This document shows, one piece after another, positions 23,795-35,617 of a DNA stretch of 64,000 bases. A model generated the notes under the pieces. The model worked only from the letters and a program-made list of their open reading frames with translations. It did no database searches and was not told the origin of the DNA. Position 1 is the stretch's first letter, and every line of letters starts with the position of its first letter. Source of the DNA: Orientallactaga sibirica (lineage: Eukaryota > Chordata > Mammalia > Rodentia > Dipodidae); contig JAEOAD010002183.1 of NCBI GenBank assembly GCA_036365145.1, positions 682,001 through 746,000 on the forward strand. Direction: 5' to 3'. A program made the position numbers and the translations under genes.

Positions 23795-24619
23795 CAATAT
23801 GATAGAAGTCATATTTATTGAAAAAAATTAATAAACTTTGCTATAAAATTTGTAACAGGAATATTTACTGAATGTTTATTTTGATGCATAAACCTGAATG
23901 TTACATACCAAGTACAAGACAACAGCACTAGTTTTCCCTTTATTTACATTTTATGAAAATTGTTATGCAGTCCATGTTAAAAGAACTTGTGATGGAGAAT
24001 TATTACATTAGAAAAATAATATTCTTGATAAAGCATTCTCAAGGAGTCCAATCATAGTTTCTGCCTCTTCAATAAGGCAAAGTCCCTGGAACAGCTATAA
24101 CTTAATTTATAAAATACAATAACTGTTCAGACACATATTCAAGTTTTCTTTTGGTATGATTTTTGTTCACTGTAAAATTACTTTTTTGAATTTTGTTTTT
24201 TTTAACTAAAACACAAAGACTTTCAGGAAAATGTCATTTAATGATTTCAGCTATACATTACATATACAAATCTGTAGCCTAGCAACCACCATTGCTAAAA
24301 CATCATTAACTTTAAATATTTTGCTTGGTGAGCTATTCTCCAATGTAGCCTATTTTAAGATGTTGCCATCATTATGACTGTGGAATCATTGCTTGGTATT
24401 CATAGGAAACAGATCTGTGACAGTATGAAGCTTTGTTTTGTTGGAGGAACTGTTACACAACACATTTCCATTCACAAGAAAAATACCATGGAATGTCACT
24501 AAACCATGGTGGCTTTGCACAGGTGCCACACCGACTGAACCCAATCTTCCTGCTCTTATACTGCACAGCCCCAGCTGATTCAGATGGTTTTATTTCCAGA
24601 ACTTTCTTTTCCTTCACAG
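23795..24619 (-). other. ENOX1: Probable ENOX1 3' UTR
   Basis: AT-rich, free of recognisable transposable elements, and directly downstream of the ENOX1 stop codon. On the minus strand AATAAA signals occur at 23939-23944, 23875-23880 and 23814-23819. I take the most distal as the end because repeat-free sequence continues to about there. The true end is inferred; a transcript could stop earlier or continue toward the poly(A)-tailed SINE at 23112-23384. Confidence 0.45.
23814..23819 (-). promoter_or_regulatory. Candidate ENOX1 poly(A) signal (AATAAA)
   Basis: Plus-strand TTTATT is AATAAA on the minus strand, about 800 bases past the ENOX1 stop. A T-rich stretch on the transcribed strand follows within about 40 bases. 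Further copies of the hexamer at 23875-23880 and 23939-23944 are alternatives. Confidence 0.35.
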
Positions 24620-24751
24620 CTAGGTAGTTTTAATTCCTTCAAAGGCACACAACTTCCATCTCTTTTCCAGTGTTGCTCCCACGCCAGTGAATTCCTGTTT
24701 GAACATGCGTGGTAGCCTCATCAGAAGCATTTCAATTTCGTTGGCAGATAT
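24620..24751 (-). CDS. ENOX1: ENOX1, terminal coding exon (C-terminus and stop)
   Basis: Minus-strand exon of 44 codons, the last being TAG at 24620-24622. It reads ISANEIEMLLMRLPRMFKQ, then EFTGVGATLEKRWKLCAFEG, then IKTT and stop. The acceptor is a pyrimidine-rich tract ending CAG at 24752-24754, and the exon starts in phase 0, matching the phase-0 end of the upstream exon. ENOX1 is a cell-surface copper-dependent hydroquinone/NADH oxidase with protein disulfide-thiol exchange activity. This exon is the conserved C-terminal tail, not the N-terminal RNA-recognition-like or catalytic part. The ending LCAFEGIKTT fits ENOX1 better than its paralogue ENOX2. There are no frameshifts or internal stops. 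Identification is from memory of the family, not from a search. Confidence 0.9.
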   Translation of the reverse strand: MSANEIEMLLMRLPRMFKQEFTGVGATLEKRWKLCAFEGIKTT

Positions 24752-26080
24752 CTGTTAGGAAGGAAGAGAAGTAAGTCCCTCGTGGGAAAACAGTTCATTC
24801 TATAGCTGGCGATGGATAGACTACATAAGGACTTGCATTCCACTGAGACAGGTGACATTTAGTTTTCTACTTGATTGCCAAGTAAGAGCTGGGGGTGGGG
24901 GCAGGGGCTGAGTATGACTGTCCTGTCTGTGAACAGCTGGCAGGGTGGGAATGAGATGGGCTCACCCTTCATGTGGATGGCTACCCCAAAAGCAGAACCA
25001 CACCTAAACAGCTCTCCCTGCTCGTGTGCTCATTCCCGTCTGCCAAGTGCTTGTCAGGAGCGGAGGCCTGCCAGGGAGGATTCCTTGTCATTCAACCTCT
25101 TTCCCTTTCTTTAATGTTCACAAGGACCGGAGGCTATAATGATCTAGGAATGAAAACTAAGCCTCAAACCTATGGCCATAAAAATCTTGACATTCAGTCA
25201 TTAAAAAGAAAATCATAAAATGCGGGTATATTTTTAGGTCAATTTTTCTTAAGATTTTCATTTCTGGAAAATTTATACCAATAATTAATTTTGTTGTGCA
25301 TGAGGAACAAATGAGCTATAATCTTTCCTTCCTAATGTGGTCACTGTTCTTGTTTTCCTGGGTTTGCTTCCTAATCTGGGGGCTGATATTCGGTTGAATC
25401 CTCTACCTACTATTGTCAGTGGCTAAATGAACCTTACAAAGATAATTAGTCTCCTTAAGCCTTAGCAAATGGGAATAGCTTGATTAAATAAGGGTGGTAT
25501 AACAGCTACTGGCTTAGCACAGATTTAGGCACACAGAAATGCTCCATGAATCTGTGCTGTTATTCATGGTAAAATCCCTGCAGGGAGATCACTTTCCATT
25601 TAATAATATTAAGATTCACTTAAAAGATGAATTTGATAGTCAAATCAACTGTATTTATGTTCACATGGAAAACATTGTGTATATTCAGTATTCCTAGGCC
25701 CATAATGCAAAACTTGAAATAAAAGCAGTCCTAAAAGTTGAGATAGATCATATTCTAAAAGTTTGGTGTGAATTATTTTGAAATCTAAATTTTCACACAA
25801 AACCATGTTAGAAGGGTTTTATTAAATTCAATAGTCAACCCCCAAAGAATTACTAAACAGATTACAGTTTCAGAGTGACTTAGAAAAGCGCCTTCTCCTT
25901 CCACGGGCATCATGCAGTATCTTGCACATGCTCACTTCATTCTCACCACACTCCTATAAGCAATGTGTGTCTCTTATTAAGATGTAGTTCTACTTGATGG
26001 CTAAGACAAGCGAGTAAAGTCCTGAGAGTAAAGTATGTTATTTAAAACAGAGCTTGGAAAAGACCTGAGTATGTGTATAT

Positions 26081-26103
26081 ACACACACACACACATATAC
26101 ACA

Positions 26104-26153
<50 letters not shown>

Positions 26154-26175
26154 CTATATATATATATATATATAT
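26081..26175 (+). repeat. (CA)n and (TA)n dinucleotide repeat
   Basis: A short CA run at 26081-26094 passes into a TA run (26109-26175) with single-base interruptions. The His/Tyr/Ile-rich ORF at 26035-26286 is a by-product. Confidence 0.93.
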
Positions 26176-26374
26176 GTTGGGCCTAGACACTGGTCAAGGG
26201 CATTCTTCTATAACATCAAACACTTGGAGATTCAGTTACAAACACAGCTTCCCCAGCCTCTTCCCTGGAGAACCTGGGTTAGCTAGTTTGGGATGAAGCC
26301 CAGATAATCTAATTTTTAACAGCCACCCCACGTAAATCTTATGATCAGGCATCTTTGGGTTAAGAATAGAGGTT

Positions 26375-26515
26375 TCAAACAGACAGGTTTGGATTTGACT
26401 CCAGGCGAGGCCTCAAGCTGTGTAGCCTTGGGCAGATCACTTAGTATTTGTAACAGAAATAATAACATCCCTCTGTGTGCGATTGTGAGGATTAACACAG
26501 TGCCCAGTACAAGTC
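26375..26515 (+). mobile_element. MIR fragment
   Basis: GATTTGACTCCAGGCGAGGCC ... AGCTGTGTAGCCTTGGGCAGATCACTTAG ... GATTGTGAGGATTAACACAGTGCCCAG follows the MIR core and 3' end closely. It is an ancient mammalian SINE. Confidence 0.8.
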
Positions 26516-27244
26516 ATCTCTTTTTTGTCATTCTGTCTCTACATAGTGTACTGATAACAAACAACAGTTTACTATTCAAACTCTTGGGTAGGTGGGTCAA
26601 GTTCTGTGCTCAAAAGCCACAAGGAACAAGTTCAAGAGATGTGTAGTCACACTCAGAGTTAGTTGGTCCAGGAAACATTTCTTTCTCAACATAATTTGTA
26701 ACACATAAAAGGCATGAATGTTCAGCATGTTAACAGGGTGATGTGTTTATAGATGTATAGCTCATGTCATGTTTAAATCAGAATAAACATGTCTATCCTC
26801 ACATTGATCATTCACGGCAAAGATTTTTCTAAATCCTTTTTTTCTAATTTTATGTAAGAGTGTTTCTTTAAGCTTTATGAGGCTAAACTGTGCTCTTCAC
26901 AAGCTCCCTTCTTCCTTGTGCAGGAAGTCATCTAAATCAAATCCAAGTGCCCCTCATGAGATGAGCTGTCTTTTCCCAGGTTAAGCAAAGGCTATGGTGA
27001 AACAGGAGGACTGAGGTCAGCCAAGCCACCTGAGGCTAGCTGCTAGGCTAACTACTGTCTCCCTTGGAGACATAGGCCAGAAGCTTTAAGACAGAGACAG
27101 GCTACACTGAAAACATTGTGAAGCAAGCATTGGGGACTGGGATAACAAGAGCATCCAGTCACCTGGCAGCTGTCTGACCAAGGTCTAACAACTCTAGATA
27201 GCTTCTTCTGAAAAGCAAGAATCTTCTGAAAGGAGAAAGCATTT

Positions 27245-27330
27245 ACAAACAAGTAAACTGAGGCCTAGGGACTTGTGTAGGGCAAGCCAGACAGTGAGTA
27301 TGGGACTGTCTCCAGTTCAGGCAGTCTGGC
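27245..27330 (-). mobile_element. MIR fragment
   Basis: AAACTGAGGCCTAGGGACTTG ... CAAGCCAGACAGTGAGTATGG is the reverse complement of the MIR core. Confidence 0.55.
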
Positions 27331-27664
27331 TGGGGTTCCTTTGTTCTAAACCATGGATGCCAGCCATGCAGGGTGGGGACTGAGTGGAGAGGAATGGAAG
27401 CAATCATATAGGTCACACAGCTGGACAGTTGTGAGGCTCTGTGGTGAATACTGCTACGGTGACAGCCATATCAGCAGCAAGCAAACAGAATTCTCAACTG
27501 AACTGGCTCGTGGAAACCACTTACAGGCTGATGACTGGGCTCCCTCGTAACTTGTTCCCCAAAGCAGTGGCAGATGGTGGGGAGCCATGGCTAGCATGCC
27601 CTGAAATGCACTGGTCTCTGTTTCCCATGATGAATTTTTGCACGAGTCTGTATGAGTGGTGGGT

Positions 27665-27697
27665 GGTGTGCGTGTGCATGTGCGTGTGTGTGTGTGT
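27665..27697 (+). repeat. (TG)n tract
   Basis: Short interrupted TG dinucleotide run. Confidence 0.85.
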
Positions 27698-28371
27698 AAG
27701 TATGGTCTTGTGTGGGGCTAGAGGGTGATGACAGGTGTCTTCCTCCATTACATATCCACCTTGCTTACTGAGAATCATCTCTCCTCTGGGCTGGGATCAC
27801 TTTGATTCGAAGCTAGCCTAGAGAGCCAGCTTGCTGTTGCATCCTGAGCACAGAGACTAAGGACGGTTGCCCACCTGGCATTTACATGAGTGCAGAGGGT
27901 CCCAACTCAAGTCCTCAGACTCACATAGCAACACTTCATTCACTGAGACATCTCCCCACAGTGGCTTTTGACTTGTGTCCAGATTTCAGCCCCATAAAAA
28001 GCAGAAATGACTTAGAGCCAGCAGGGGGTGTGTTCACATCTACAGTGCTCCCTAGAGGCCACACACGGGTAGGTGCTTCACTCATTAGAAAGCCCATGAA
28101 ACAAACCTACCCTTTACTTCCTTGCTGGAAGAAAGAAATGTACATGCAAAAGATTTGGATCCTAGTCTTAAAACCAAGTCTTCATTTCTTTGGAGCTGTT
28201 TTGTCATTTACAAGGGAATTAATCAAAAAGAAACTTACTAAGCTTTCTGAGGACTTGATTTGAGTGCTGTTTTCTCAGGCACTAGTGTTAGGCTTAGGCT
28301 GAACCACTCAAAATGTAGTGGCCCCAGGCTGTGGCACAGATGTAAAAATGAGAAAATGTCCTTTGTATAAT

Positions 28372-28414
28372 TTTATTTTGTTTATTTATTTACTTATTTA
28401 TTTAAGAGAGAAAG

Positions 28415-28452
<38 letters not shown>

Positions 28453-28604
28453 AGAGAGGGAGAGAATGGGCACATCAAGACCTTTAGCCACAGCAAACGA
28501 ACTCCAGACCCATGCTTCTGGCTTACGTGGGTACTAGAGAATTGAACCTGGGTACTTAGGCTTTGTAGGCAAGCACCTTTATTGCTAAGCCATCTCTCTA
28601 GCCC
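28372..28604 (-). mobile_element. DIP-like tRNA SINE
   Basis: Reverse-orientation copy with a (TTTA)n tail, a long GA tract and the end GCTAAGCCATCTCTCTAGCCC. Flanks CTTTGTATAATTTT and TTTTGTATACTTTT look like a decayed target-site duplication. Confidence 0.9.
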
Positions 28605-29667
28605 TTTTGTATACTTTTAAGCACAAAACAACGTAAGCAGTCAACACTTAAGTCCTATCACTTTGTTCCAAATACAGCTGTAAGTCACATACATTGTCAT
28701 TTCATACTATTATACACAAAATGCTTCTCAGATGGTTAAACTGAGGCATGAAGATGTTAAACGAGTTTCTCAGGATCATACACTCGTGTGGGCCTTGAGG
28801 TTCTCACGACTGCTGTATTTGAATAGCAATTTAGCTCTACCTTGGATTTTGACAAAGCCAAGAATAATGGAAGCCAATCTCAAAATGTAGCTAAGCTAAG
28901 ACTGGTTCTGATATAAAGATGGAACATGGTGGCAGATGTGTTTTGATTATAGGACCTACCACTTCAAATAAACTCCTAACCAGCCTGCCCATTTAACCAT
29001 GTTTCACATACTTTCTAGAAACTTTCCTTAAGACAGTTACCATGCATGCCAGGAAAAAGACCAGTGTGATAGGTTTTAGGCCTTTCCTCTCTCCCGAGAA
29101 AGTAACTTTTAAGACATTTTACACCTGGGAATCTTCAATTTGTTCTTTGTTTCATCCTCTGGCCAAAGCAGTTTTGCTTTATAGATATTTTCATTTGTGT
29201 TAGTACCTTCTCATTAATCACCAACTGTTGTCTTCACAGTGTCCCTTCTTACCTTCCTTCTAGAATGTTCTTGGGTTCCTATCATGTATTTTTTCTCTTA
29301 GGAAAGACTGAGTTGTGTCAACCTTTACAAAAAAGAATATTTGAAAAGGCTCCATGTGTTGTGCTAATACTACTGAGGTAACTTATAAGATCTGCTTGAT
29401 TTATTTTCTGCTTTGCTAACTGTAGCTTAAGCCCACTGCCTCCTTGCCAGGCTCTAAGCATATGTGCAGACCAACACAAGCAGACATAATTTAGTGTTAT
29501 TGTCACAACTGCCTCCATGTCCTCTATTTTCAGTTGAAGGAGCCCAAATGAGGAGGGGTTTTTATTGGGGTCACTGGAAAGATGCCAGCAGAAGCTATGC
29601 CAAGGCTGGACTGCTAGTTAGGTCAAGTGCGAAGCCACATTTCCTTCCACTTAAGAAATGGAAATTG

Positions 29668-29823
29668 GGCCGGGCGTGGTGGTACACGCCTTTACTTCCA
29701 GCACTTGGGAGGCAGAGGTAGGAGGATCACCGAGAGTTTGAGGCCGCCCTGAGGCTACATAGTGAATTCCAGGTCAGCCTGGACCAGAGTGAGATCCTAC
29801 CTTGAAAAACAAAACAAAACAAA
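29668..29823 (+). mobile_element. B1 SINE, full length
   Basis: GCCGGGCGTGGTGGTACACG ... GGTCAGCCTGGACCAGAG ... tail AAAACAAAACAAAACAAAA. The flanks AAGAAATGGAAATTGGGC and AAGAAATAGAAATTGGGC differ at one base and form the target-site duplication. CpGs are still present at the 5' end, suggesting it is fairly young. Confidence 0.93.
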
Positions 29824-29921
29824 AGAAATAGAAATTGGGCCTTTAGTGTACATCCCTGGGCATAGCATGGCATCAGCCAACACAGTGACCTTGAACTAAG
29901 CACTCCCAGAGAGACATAATT

Positions 29922-30060
29922 TAGATGAAGAAGTAAGAGAGGAGGACATGAGGAATTTAGAAGAAGCAAAGGAAGAAATTGGAAAAGGAAAGGGAGGAAG
30001 GAAGAGGAAAAAGAAGGAAAAAGATAAATACAGGGAAGAATTAAAAAGAGGAAAGGAGGG
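29922..30060 (+). repeat. Polypurine tract
   Basis: About 140 bases nearly all A/G, rich in GAAGAA, GGAAGG and GGAAAAGG, ending where a DIP-like SINE begins. No ordered repeat unit is visible. Confidence 0.85.
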
Positions 30061-30245
30061 TTAGAGAGCTGGGTTAGCAGTTAAGGCACTTGCCTGTGAA
30101 GCCCACGGACCCAGGTTCAATTCTACAGTACCCACATTAGCCAGATGCACAAGGTGGTACATGCATCTGGAGTTTGTTTGCAGTGGCTAGAGTCCCTGGT
30201 ATGCCCATTCTCTCTCTCTCAAATAAATAAATACATTTTTTTAAA
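30057..30245 (+). mobile_element. DIP-like tRNA SINE
   Basis: GGGTTAGAGAGCTGGGTTAGC, CAGGTTCAATTCTACAG, GCAGTGGCTAGAGTCCCTGG, a short CT block, and an AAATAAATAAATACATTT tail. Confidence 0.88.
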
Positions 30246-31309
30246 AGAGACGAAAAGATCTAAAAGGAACATGCAGCAAGGAAAGGCAGAAGGAGGATGA
30301 GAGAGACTACAATGGAGCACTCTCTAGGACAGAGAAGAGTCCCTGGGAGGCGCCTCCCTGCTCGTGTGATGAGACTCACAGGATTCACCTTCCTCTGACT
30401 GCTGCTTCACTAGAAAGTCACCCACCCAATTTGACACTTCTTACTCATTTTCAAGAGTTCATTCATGTATTCTGGCAGTGTGGTGAATCACAAGGCTTTG
30501 TGCATGCTAGGAAAAATGATCTTAAAAATATACCATCTTCTTGACTGAACTAGAAGCTTGTTGCAAGAGAATTCTAGCTTGGAAGTCTGTATGCCATGAC
30601 CTGTCCTGTTTCTCAGACAAGCCTATGCACAGGAAGAACACTGAATTATTTGAGAATTCATTGAGTCACATGATAACCTTCTCTACTTCACTCAATTATT
30701 CCTTTCTGTTCTTTGTGGAGTCATGTCATGTGGAGATTCTGGTTCCTTTGAATGCCATACGCTTCATGGAGATGTTATAATATCTAAACCATACTCTCAT
30801 TACAGTCTAAGCAATCATTCGTTATTTGTTGACAGCTGGATGTTTAAGGAAAGCACCAGAACACATGGGAAGTTTAAAAATACCACTGAGAACATTTCAC
30901 CCATCCTTACCATCCAGTTATAGTCGAAAGAAAGCTGCTCTATTAAAGGCATGACTTGAATCACCTGGAAACTGGGAAGATGCTGAAATTTTGTTTTTCA
31001 GGGGGAAATTTTGGAAATGGAAAAGATTTCTCCTCAGGTGGGAAATGTGCACTGAGCATACAGGCTGAGCTCGCCAGTGCTGTCATGCCATCATGGCAGG
31101 TCTTCCAACATCTGCTTGGCAACCTTGGTCAAGCAGCACTGTCTTCTCTGAAGAGTGAGCTGCCTGTGCTGAGACAGATGTTTTGGCTCAGCTAAGTTTC
31201 AGGAGGCTTGTGCCCTGTGGTCCTTGTATGTCTCTCTAAAGAACCAGTTTGATGCTGCCTCACATTTCTGATAGCAGAGAGTTGGGTGGATGAGAGTAAT
31301 TAAGAAAAG

Positions 31310-31580
31310 GCCAAACATATGCAAATATCATTATCAGGAACAGGAATAATATTTAACTGGAAAATGACCTATTATTGGGCTACATGGTTTTAGGGAGCCA
31401 TGTGCAATTTACATGCCCAGCCTAATTTAAATTAATTCCCGCTTTTCCTTCCATTTCTAATCCTCTCATACCCATATGTGGCCTTTGGGGAAATGCTAAT
31501 AAAAACAGCTATATTACAGGGCTGGGCTGGGCCTGATTTCCTTGCTCTCATCATGACTGGGGTGAGCAGAACCTAAATGC
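31310..31580. other. Repeat-free AT-rich block in ENOX1 intron
   Basis: Contains homeodomain-type cores (CTAATTTAAATTAATTCC), ATGCAAAT-like ATGCAAATATC, and a GGGCTGGGCTGGGCC run, without any repeat signature. Possible conserved non-coding element or enhancer. This is an impression from composition only. Confidence 0.2.
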
Positions 31581-32017
31581 TGGATTACAATTGTGGCAAT
31601 GGTGATGTAAAAACTCAAGGCAACTGTTGTTCTAAGTGGAAATTTTACAAAGATATTTTTCTAGAGGCTGAAAATACTGTGTGTGGTGGTGGTTGAACCA
31701 GCCCATGTTGATTTAATGCAATATTAACAAAAGCTCTGTGACACACAGTTCATTATGAATAACCAGAAGCTGGTGAGCTTGGCTGTGGCATGGAGAATGT
31801 AAGCATCCACAGGCTGCCAGTGGCTCTGGGATTATAAGCCTTTTGGCAGCTAATGTGGAGGCCGGGTGAATACTTAGGGGGCAAGCTGGAAGATATGGAA
31901 CTCCAGTCTTCAGTAACAAGCTGTTCTCTGAATTAAAAAGCCTAAATACCCTCTCACCTGACATAGAAAGAATATGGTCTAACCCCTGGCACCCAGCAGG
32001 CTTTAGAGACCTTTAAA

Positions 32018-32022
32018 CAAAA

Positions 32023-32073
<51 letters not shown>

Positions 32074-32090
32074 ATTTGAGAGAGAGAGAG

Positions 32091-32140
<50 letters not shown>

Positions 32141-32291
32141 ATGGGAACACCAGGGCCTCCAATCACTGCAAATGAACTCCAGATGCATGCACCCCCTTGT
32201 GCATCTGGTTTACATGGGTCCTGGAGAATTGACCTGGGATCCTTAGGTTTTGCAAGCAAACGCCTTAAGCGCTAAGCCATCTCTCCAGCCC
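32018..32291 (-). mobile_element. DIP-like tRNA SINE with expanded tail
   Basis: The plus strand shows 14 or so AAAT units (32018-32075), a long GA tract, and the end GCGCTAAGCCATCTCTCCAGCCC. The flanks TAGAGACCTTTAA (32005-32017) and TAGAGCCCTTTTGA (from 32292) form a near-match target-site duplication. The repeated-LSLSLS and LFIYLFIY frames here are artefacts of the tail. Confidence 0.93.
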
Positions 32292-32449
32292 TAGAGCCCT
32301 TTTGATTTGCTTACCTCCTGAGTGATTTTGTCACTTGGGAATGAGGACAAAACTCGGTAGTACTACTGGACACTTCACTGAAGAGACAGGGCTGTGTGGA
32401 CAGAAGTAATGGAGATCCTTGTGTATTTTCTTTGTGAGATGAGATGTTT

Positions 32450-32792
32450 TGAGTGTGAAATGTGCCTCATAGGCTCTTGTGTTCAAACATTTGGCCCAAG
32501 TTGGTGTAGCTATTTGGGACTATTATGGAAGTTTTAGGAGGTGGTACCTCACTGGAGGAATTAGTCCCTGGGGGTTGGCCTTGAGGCTTTAGAGCCCTGC
32601 TCCACTTCCTGTTCACTCTCTCTGCTTGGCTTCCCAACTGCTAATGTAATGTGATCGCCTACCTCTCTTTAGCCCCCTCCCTTTCAAGTTTGGACTATAT
32701 CCCTGGAACTATAACCCAAAATAAATTCTTCTTCCCTTAAGCTGTTTCTTGTCAAGTATTTGGTTCCAGCAACAAGCAAAGTAACTAAGACA
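32450..32792 (+). mobile_element. MaLR-like solo LTR
   Basis: Begins near TGTGAAATGTGCCTCATAGGC and ends GCAACAAGCAAAGTAACTAAGACA. It holds AATAAA in CCCAAAATAAATTCTTCTTCCC before GTCAAGTATTTGGTTCCAGC. The layout matches the MaLR LTR pattern. No internal coding region is attached. The family name is from memory. Confidence 0.55.
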
Positions 32793-33837
32793 TGAAGGAA
32801 AAACACTGTCTTCTAAACTAGAACTTCCCTAAAGGACCTAAGGTAAGGGCATGCTGGCCAACGCGGGGCTGTGATGATCTCACCCCCCAAAATGGTTTCC
32901 AGGACCCTCCTCTCTTCTGCACTGCTCTCAGCTGTCTTTACTTCCAGAGCAGCAAGGGAGTCTGGTTCCATGACTCTGCTACTTCCTGACTACACGAGTG
33001 AGTTGAGGTGGCCTGAACACTGCAGCTCAGTCTACTGTCCCAAGTCTGGGCACGCCAGGACAAAAGGGGTCTGGGAAAGGCTCTGGAGTCCTAGCTCCTG
33101 CTACACAGTAGAGCTAAAGAGGTCACAGGGAGAAAATCCTGGTGACAGACAAGCCCAGCTAGGAAACACTGAGGTCCCATGCCTAGGGTGGACGCTCCCA
33201 GAGTAACAGCAGAGAAGAATCCTATGTACATAGTTTCCACTGCTGGCCACCTCTGTACCTTGTCTGATCACTTGCTGTTGTGACGACTGTCTCTGAGTAT
33301 TACAGAATGGGTGCTTCAGTTCCTGCCACTTCACTCCTCATACAGTATCTGGACTTGCACCACTGGTCAAGGGACAAGTGCTGTTGGTGCCACCAGTGCT
33401 CGAGGAAACCCTCACCATTACATTTTAAGTGTAACCACACAGTGAGCACTCCATGTCCCTGTTGCCTACACCACATCTTCCTAAACTGCTAGGGTCCTCA
33501 TCTTGTGTGCCCTACAGAAACTGGTGGGTCTCTTTGCATCAGCCACAGTACAACTGGCCAAATTCACTGAACACAGACAAAGAGGCTACAGGAAGACTAC
33601 CCCATAATGCCAGATAAAATCAAAGCCAACACTGGATTACTGATATCCTAAGGCAGATCATTAGGGGAAGGAACTTATTGAGAAGGCCACCCCTTGAAAG
33701 TAATTGGTGATAGCTGATGCAACACATGTACAGGAGCACAAGAACTACGAAAGAACTGAATACTATACTTCCAAGGACCAAAACTCTTTAACAATATATT
33801 CCAAGGAATCCCAAAGGCTGATTATAAAGAAGCTCAT

Positions 33838-34052
33838 GGGCTGGAGAGATGGCTTAGTGGTTAAGGCACATGCCTGTGAAACCTAAGGACTCAGGTTTAA
33901 CTACCCATAACCTACATAAGCCAGATGCATATGGTGGCACATGCATCTAGCATTTGCAGTGGCTGGAGGCTCTGGAGCACCCACTCTCTCTCTCTCTTTC
34001 CCTCTTTTCCTTCTCTCTATTTCCCTCTCTCTCAATAGATAAGTAAAAATAA
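33838..34052 (+). mobile_element. DIP-like tRNA SINE
   Basis: GGGCTGGAGAGATGGCTTAGTG, GGTTAAGGCACATGCCTG, GCAGTGGCTGGAGGCTCTGG, a CT-rich block, and an AAAATAAAATTAAAT tail. Confidence 0.92.
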
Positions 34053-35131
34053 AATTAAATATTTTAACAAGCACATGTGGTTCAAGAGAATACAGACAGG
34101 TAAATGAAATTAAGAAGAAAATAAACACAAATGACCTTCCAAACTTGAATCACCAGGACACAAGAAACCTGACTAGGCTGATAAAAAGCAGTAACATCAA
34201 ATCAGTAATAATAAATCTCCCAACAAAGAAAATGCTAGGACGAGATGGCTTCACTGAAGAATGTTACCAAATGCTTAAAATCCTAATGCCAATTCACCTT
34301 GAACTATTCAAAAAAAAATCATAATCCTAAGACTTTTCAAACTCTTCTATGTGGCCAGTGTTATCCTGTTACCAAACCTGACAAGGAAACAACAAATAAA
34401 GCTACAGACCAATATCCCCAATAAATACTGATGCAAGACCCCCCCCCACAAAATACTGCCATTGAATTCATAACGTACCAAAAATAGCACCACCATGACT
34501 AAGTTAGCTTTATTATGGGGATAATGTTTCAACTCATGCATATCAATAAGAATACCATTTCACATTAATAGTATGATAGTTAAAATTATTTCAATAAATG
34601 AGAAAAATCATATGATAAAAATCAATATTTCTTCATAATAAAAGACCCAAACAGATTAGGTATCCTGCCAGTACATAAAAAGGTGAAAGGATTCTTACAT
34701 ACTAAGTGGTGAGATTGTAAATTAGTGCAGCCACTATGGAAATCATGATGGAGGTTCCTCAAAACATCAAAAGTAGAATTACTGTATGACCCAGCTATAC
34801 CATATTGGGTATAAACCCAAGGAAATGTAAGTCAGCATACCACAGAGACCCCTGTATAGCCACACTATATCATCAGCCTAGGTGTATATCAATATGTGAA
34901 CAGATAAATAAAATGTGCACATATACACACTGGATGATTATTCACCCAAAAAGGATGGAACCCTGCCACTTGCATTAGGACATTATTTTAAGTGATATGA
35001 GAAAGTTTCTTTATGTTTTCACTCATGTTTGAAAACTGAAAGCAGTTGATCTGAGAGAGGAATTACTAGGAATGACGGAGGCAAAGGAGTGAGGGAAGGT
35101 CAGAAAAAGAGTGGCTGGATATGATCAATCC

Positions 35132-35370
35132 ATACTACGTGCATGTATAAAACTGTCACACTAGACATTTTTTAATAGTTTGTTTATTTATTTAAGAGAG
35201 AAAAAGACAGAGAATGGGCACACCAGGGCCTGTAGCCACTACCAATTTACTCCAGACACATACGCCACCATGTGCATCCTGCTTATGTGGGTTCTGGGGA
35301 ATCGAACCTCGGTCCTTAGCCTTTATAGGTAAGCACCTTACCCACTAAGCCATCTCTCTAGCCCACACTA
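35132..35370. repeat. 239-bp direct repeat, copy 1
   Basis: Runs from ATACTACGTGCATGTATAAAAC through a reverse DIP-like SINE to GCCCACACTA. The same sequence recurs 247 bases downstream with no difference that I can find. Eight bases (AGGCAGAG) separate the copies. Confidence 0.93.
35170..35364 (-). mobile_element. DIP-like tRNA SINE (in copy 1)
   Basis: TTTGTTTATTTATTTAAGAGAG ... GGGGAATCGAACCTCGGTCC ... CACTAAGCCATCTCTCTAGCCC. An identical element in the second repeat copy lies at about 35417-35611. Confidence 0.92.
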
Positions 35371-35378
35371 AGGCAGAG

Positions 35379-35617
35379 ATACTACGTGCATGTATAAAAC
35401 TGTCACACTAGACATTTTTTAATAGTTTGTTTATTTATTTAAGAGAGAAAAAGACAGAGAATGGGCACACCAGGGCCTGTAGCCACTACCAATTTACTCC
35501 AGACACATACGCCACCATGTGCATCCTGCTTATGTGGGTTCTGGGGAATCGAACCTCGGTCCTTAGCCTTTATAGGTAAGCACCTTACCCACTAAGCCAT
35601 CTCTCTAGCCCACACTA
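35379..35617. repeat. 239-bp direct repeat, copy 2
   Basis: Identical to 35132-35370 by eye. Its right flank CACACTAGACTTTTTAAT is the expected second half of the SINE's target-site duplication (CACACTAGACATTTTTTAAT to its left). So the right junction of this copy is ancestral, and the left copy's right junction is the new one. Confidence 0.93.
35417..35611 (-). mobile_element. DIP-like tRNA SINE (in copy 2)
   Basis: Exact counterpart of the element at 35170-35364, carried by the segmental direct duplication and not a second retroposition. Confidence 0.92.

Noticed and set aside
31954..32259. LSLSLS / LFIYLFIY repeat ORFs
   Set aside because: They are translations of the GA and AAAT tracts of a DIP-like SINE, with the same pattern at other copies.
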